Assembly (NCBI GenBank): GCA_034687125.1
Contig: JAQGBZ010000530.1
Span: 1 to 34,758, forward strand
Length of the DNA stretch: 34,758 bases
Direction of reading: 5' to 3'
Source of the DNA: Neelides folsomi
Lineage: Eukaryota > Arthropoda > Collembola > Neelipleona > Neelidae
Each line of letters starts with the position of its first letter. Position 1 is the first letter of the stretch. The notes beneath the pieces are model-generated. The model had not been told where the DNA came from. It saw only the letters and a program-made list of their open reading frames with translations, and did not search any database. A program made the translations under genes and the position numbers. Below, piece after piece: positions 33,401 to 34,758 of the stretch.

Positions 33401-34527
33401 CTCAACCTCACTTTTATTATCAGAAGTTGCAAAAACGTCGAATCCGAATAAATCCTTCAAAATTTCTGATGAACTTTTTATCTCTTCCGGTTTAACTTTT
33501 TTATCAAATCGTGGTGGCGTATCATCTGTTTCGACCTCTCTGGCATTATCCAGATTTGTAATCTTGGAATCATTTTTTGGGTGGATACTTGAAGACGAGC
33601 TTTGATCCATACAAGCTAGAAACATAAAGATTACAAAATTAATAATTTTAATGAGAATGAAATATCCTTATTATTGTATTATGTATTTCAAAAAATTAAA
33701 GGAGTTGAGAAATTAGATTTACTATTTCATTTAGAAATGCACAAATCAGATTTTTTGCTTACTTATGTTTCAATAATGAATGTCTTGAATATTTAGTAAT
33801 CAGAATAATTTTTAGAACGGATATTGATCATCAATGCATTTAACTAATTTTATAATATTGATAGTATTTTTTCATTCAACGAAAATGTAATTTTCTCACC
33901 TTTTATAAAAAGTTAACTTTTGGAAATTTTTCAGTAGTTTCGGATATAATTACCATTTGTATTAAAATAAACTCAACCAAAGTTATCTTGATAGATTTTT
34001 TAAGAAAATAGTTTTTTTCATTTATCTTAATTGGAATTCACTTGGTTGTTAGAATTTTTTTGAAAGACGAGGAGAATGAAAAAGACGAAAAACGAAAGGA
34101 AGAAAGAGAAAGCGAAAGTGATAAAATAAATTTTGAGTTTTGGAGCAAATGATTTTATGATTTAGCATCAGACAGGATTCTCAATGCTTTTCCATCGTAC
34201 CTTTGTTTTTGTTAGGTAATATTATCTGCTCATTTTTAATTTAAAAAGCATAATTAAGAAATTATAATTTTAATTTATTATAAACTAAATAGCTTTAATA
34301 TCCAAAGCCTTATTTTCACATCTTTCAACAATGAATAATCTAAAATTCTAAAAAGTAAAAAATTAAAAATGCCGATTTTATATAATAGTTAACGAATTCA
34401 ACATAACTAGGAGGGTAGAAGAGAAAAGTTTTGAAATTGGTATGAATTGATCATTTTGACAATTTTACTCACCATTAAAGTTAAACGACTCTGATACTCG
34501 ATCGAACTCACTTCCTTTTATCGTCAT
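30482..34527 (-). CDS. SON: SON-like splicing co-factor (RS region, G-patch, dsRBM)
   Basis: Six exons: 34473-34527, 32646-33615, 31885-32487, 31487-31769, 31093-31396 and 30482-30870. They encode 867 residues. SON is a nuclear-speckle protein that helps splice weak introns. A Lys-rich region (about 95-165) comes first. A His/Arg/Ser/Glu-rich region and a short RS run (SRSRSRSRSRSRS, near 360-375) follow. After them is the SON-specific block: IDKKKLLQIARKNASKLLKQ, NFIHHPFQIKE, FPVSSGTQHRYKELEWKPVE. The G-patch (GGMGMHLLQKMGWRPGEGLG) starts near 678. The last exon has a double-stranded-RNA-binding domain (GKHPVSALMELCNKRRW .. KKEAKANAAAFCLQSLGLL). The donor after residue 543 is GTATGA at 31884, not the longer reading to the TAA at 31857. 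The first exon (18 residues, MTIKGSEFDRVSES) is less sure: translation could instead start at Met 33610, with the first exon as 5' UTR. It lacks the long repeats of vertebrate SON (over 2,000 aa). Confidence 0.93.
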
Positions 34528-34758
34528 CCTGGGTCTCGTATACACTTGTAGCTTACTTAACTTGTCACTGCCAATTACCCTATTATGTCACTTAGAGCGA
34601 ACCCTTTTGTTCCAAACCAAATGGACCCAATTCAAGTATTTCCAATATTAAATATCGCGTTTTAATAAAAAAAATGAATCATCCCCCCACGTTTTCCTTC
34701 AGCTCTCATCAAAACGAGGAGATGAGATTGATCGTAGTTGATCCTGGGAATAAGATTC
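34528..34758. other. Upstream of SON; possible start of a divergent gene at the right edge
   Basis: This lies between the SON start and the window end. At the edge, TTTTCCTTCAG (34692-34702) resembles a splice acceptor. An ATG at 34722 opens a frame to the end of the window (MRLIVVDPGNKI, 12 codons). This could be the first coding exon of a plus-strand gene about 195 bp from SON, but it is too short to identify. Confidence 0.25.

Noticed and set aside
1..34758. CRISPR arrays, tRNA or rRNA genes, prokaryotic insertion sequences
   Set aside because: No regularly spaced repeats, cloverleaf-like segments, rRNA-like blocks or transposase frames were seen; the gene structure is eukaryotic.

Overview
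The window is eukaryotic nuclear DNA from a ciliated bilaterian invertebrate. The genes are broken by many short introns with GT..AG borders, mostly 50-550 nt and one of about 0.86 kb. The proteins are animal ones: ecdysoneless, peptide O-xylosyltransferase with a WSC domain (an invertebrate trait), SON, an acatalytic CA10/11-type carbonic anhydrase, IFT54, TMEM223 and an SLC25A34/35-type carrier. The background is AT-rich. An arthropod, perhaps a crustacean such as a copepod, is my best guess, but the taxon is an inference.

Layout. 1-2548 is AT-rich and shows no gene. 2549-11708 holds four minus-strand genes, head to tail: (i) a 398-residue protein with part of the UBE4/Ufd2 core joined to a C-terminal zinc-finger tail and no U-box; (ii) an unrecognised 254-residue protein with an acidic tail; (iii) an IFT54/TRAF3IP1 homologue without the usual N-terminal CH-like domain; (iv) ecdysoneless (ECD). 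ECD starts 342 bp from the divergent plus-strand xylosyltransferase gene (12051-16676, 15 exons). 16677-19339 is intergenic. 19340-20218 encodes a small secreted beta/gamma-crystallin-like protein behind a clear TATA box. 21344-22816 encodes a CA10/11-like protein inside a strongly GC-rich island. 22817-25725 shows no convincing gene. An SLC25A34/35-like mitochondrial carrier (25726-28191) and TMEM223 (28603-29937) follow on the plus strand. SON (30482-34527, minus) is convergent with TMEM223.

The exon models were built by hand. In every multi-exon gene listed, the exons have GT..AG borders and the summed length is a multiple of three. The genes do not form one pathway. Loose themes are protein quality control or ubiquitin (UBE4-like), RNA processing (ECD, SON), mitochondria (SLC25, TMEM223) and secretory or extracellular proteins (XylT, crystallin, CA10-like).

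The most unusual object is the UBE4-core/zinc-finger gene. It keeps the most recognisable part of the Ufd2 core, but its own start codon (in-frame stops just upstream) removes the N-terminal half of the family, and its last exon supplies a C2H2 plus Cys-rich module where a U-box would be expected.
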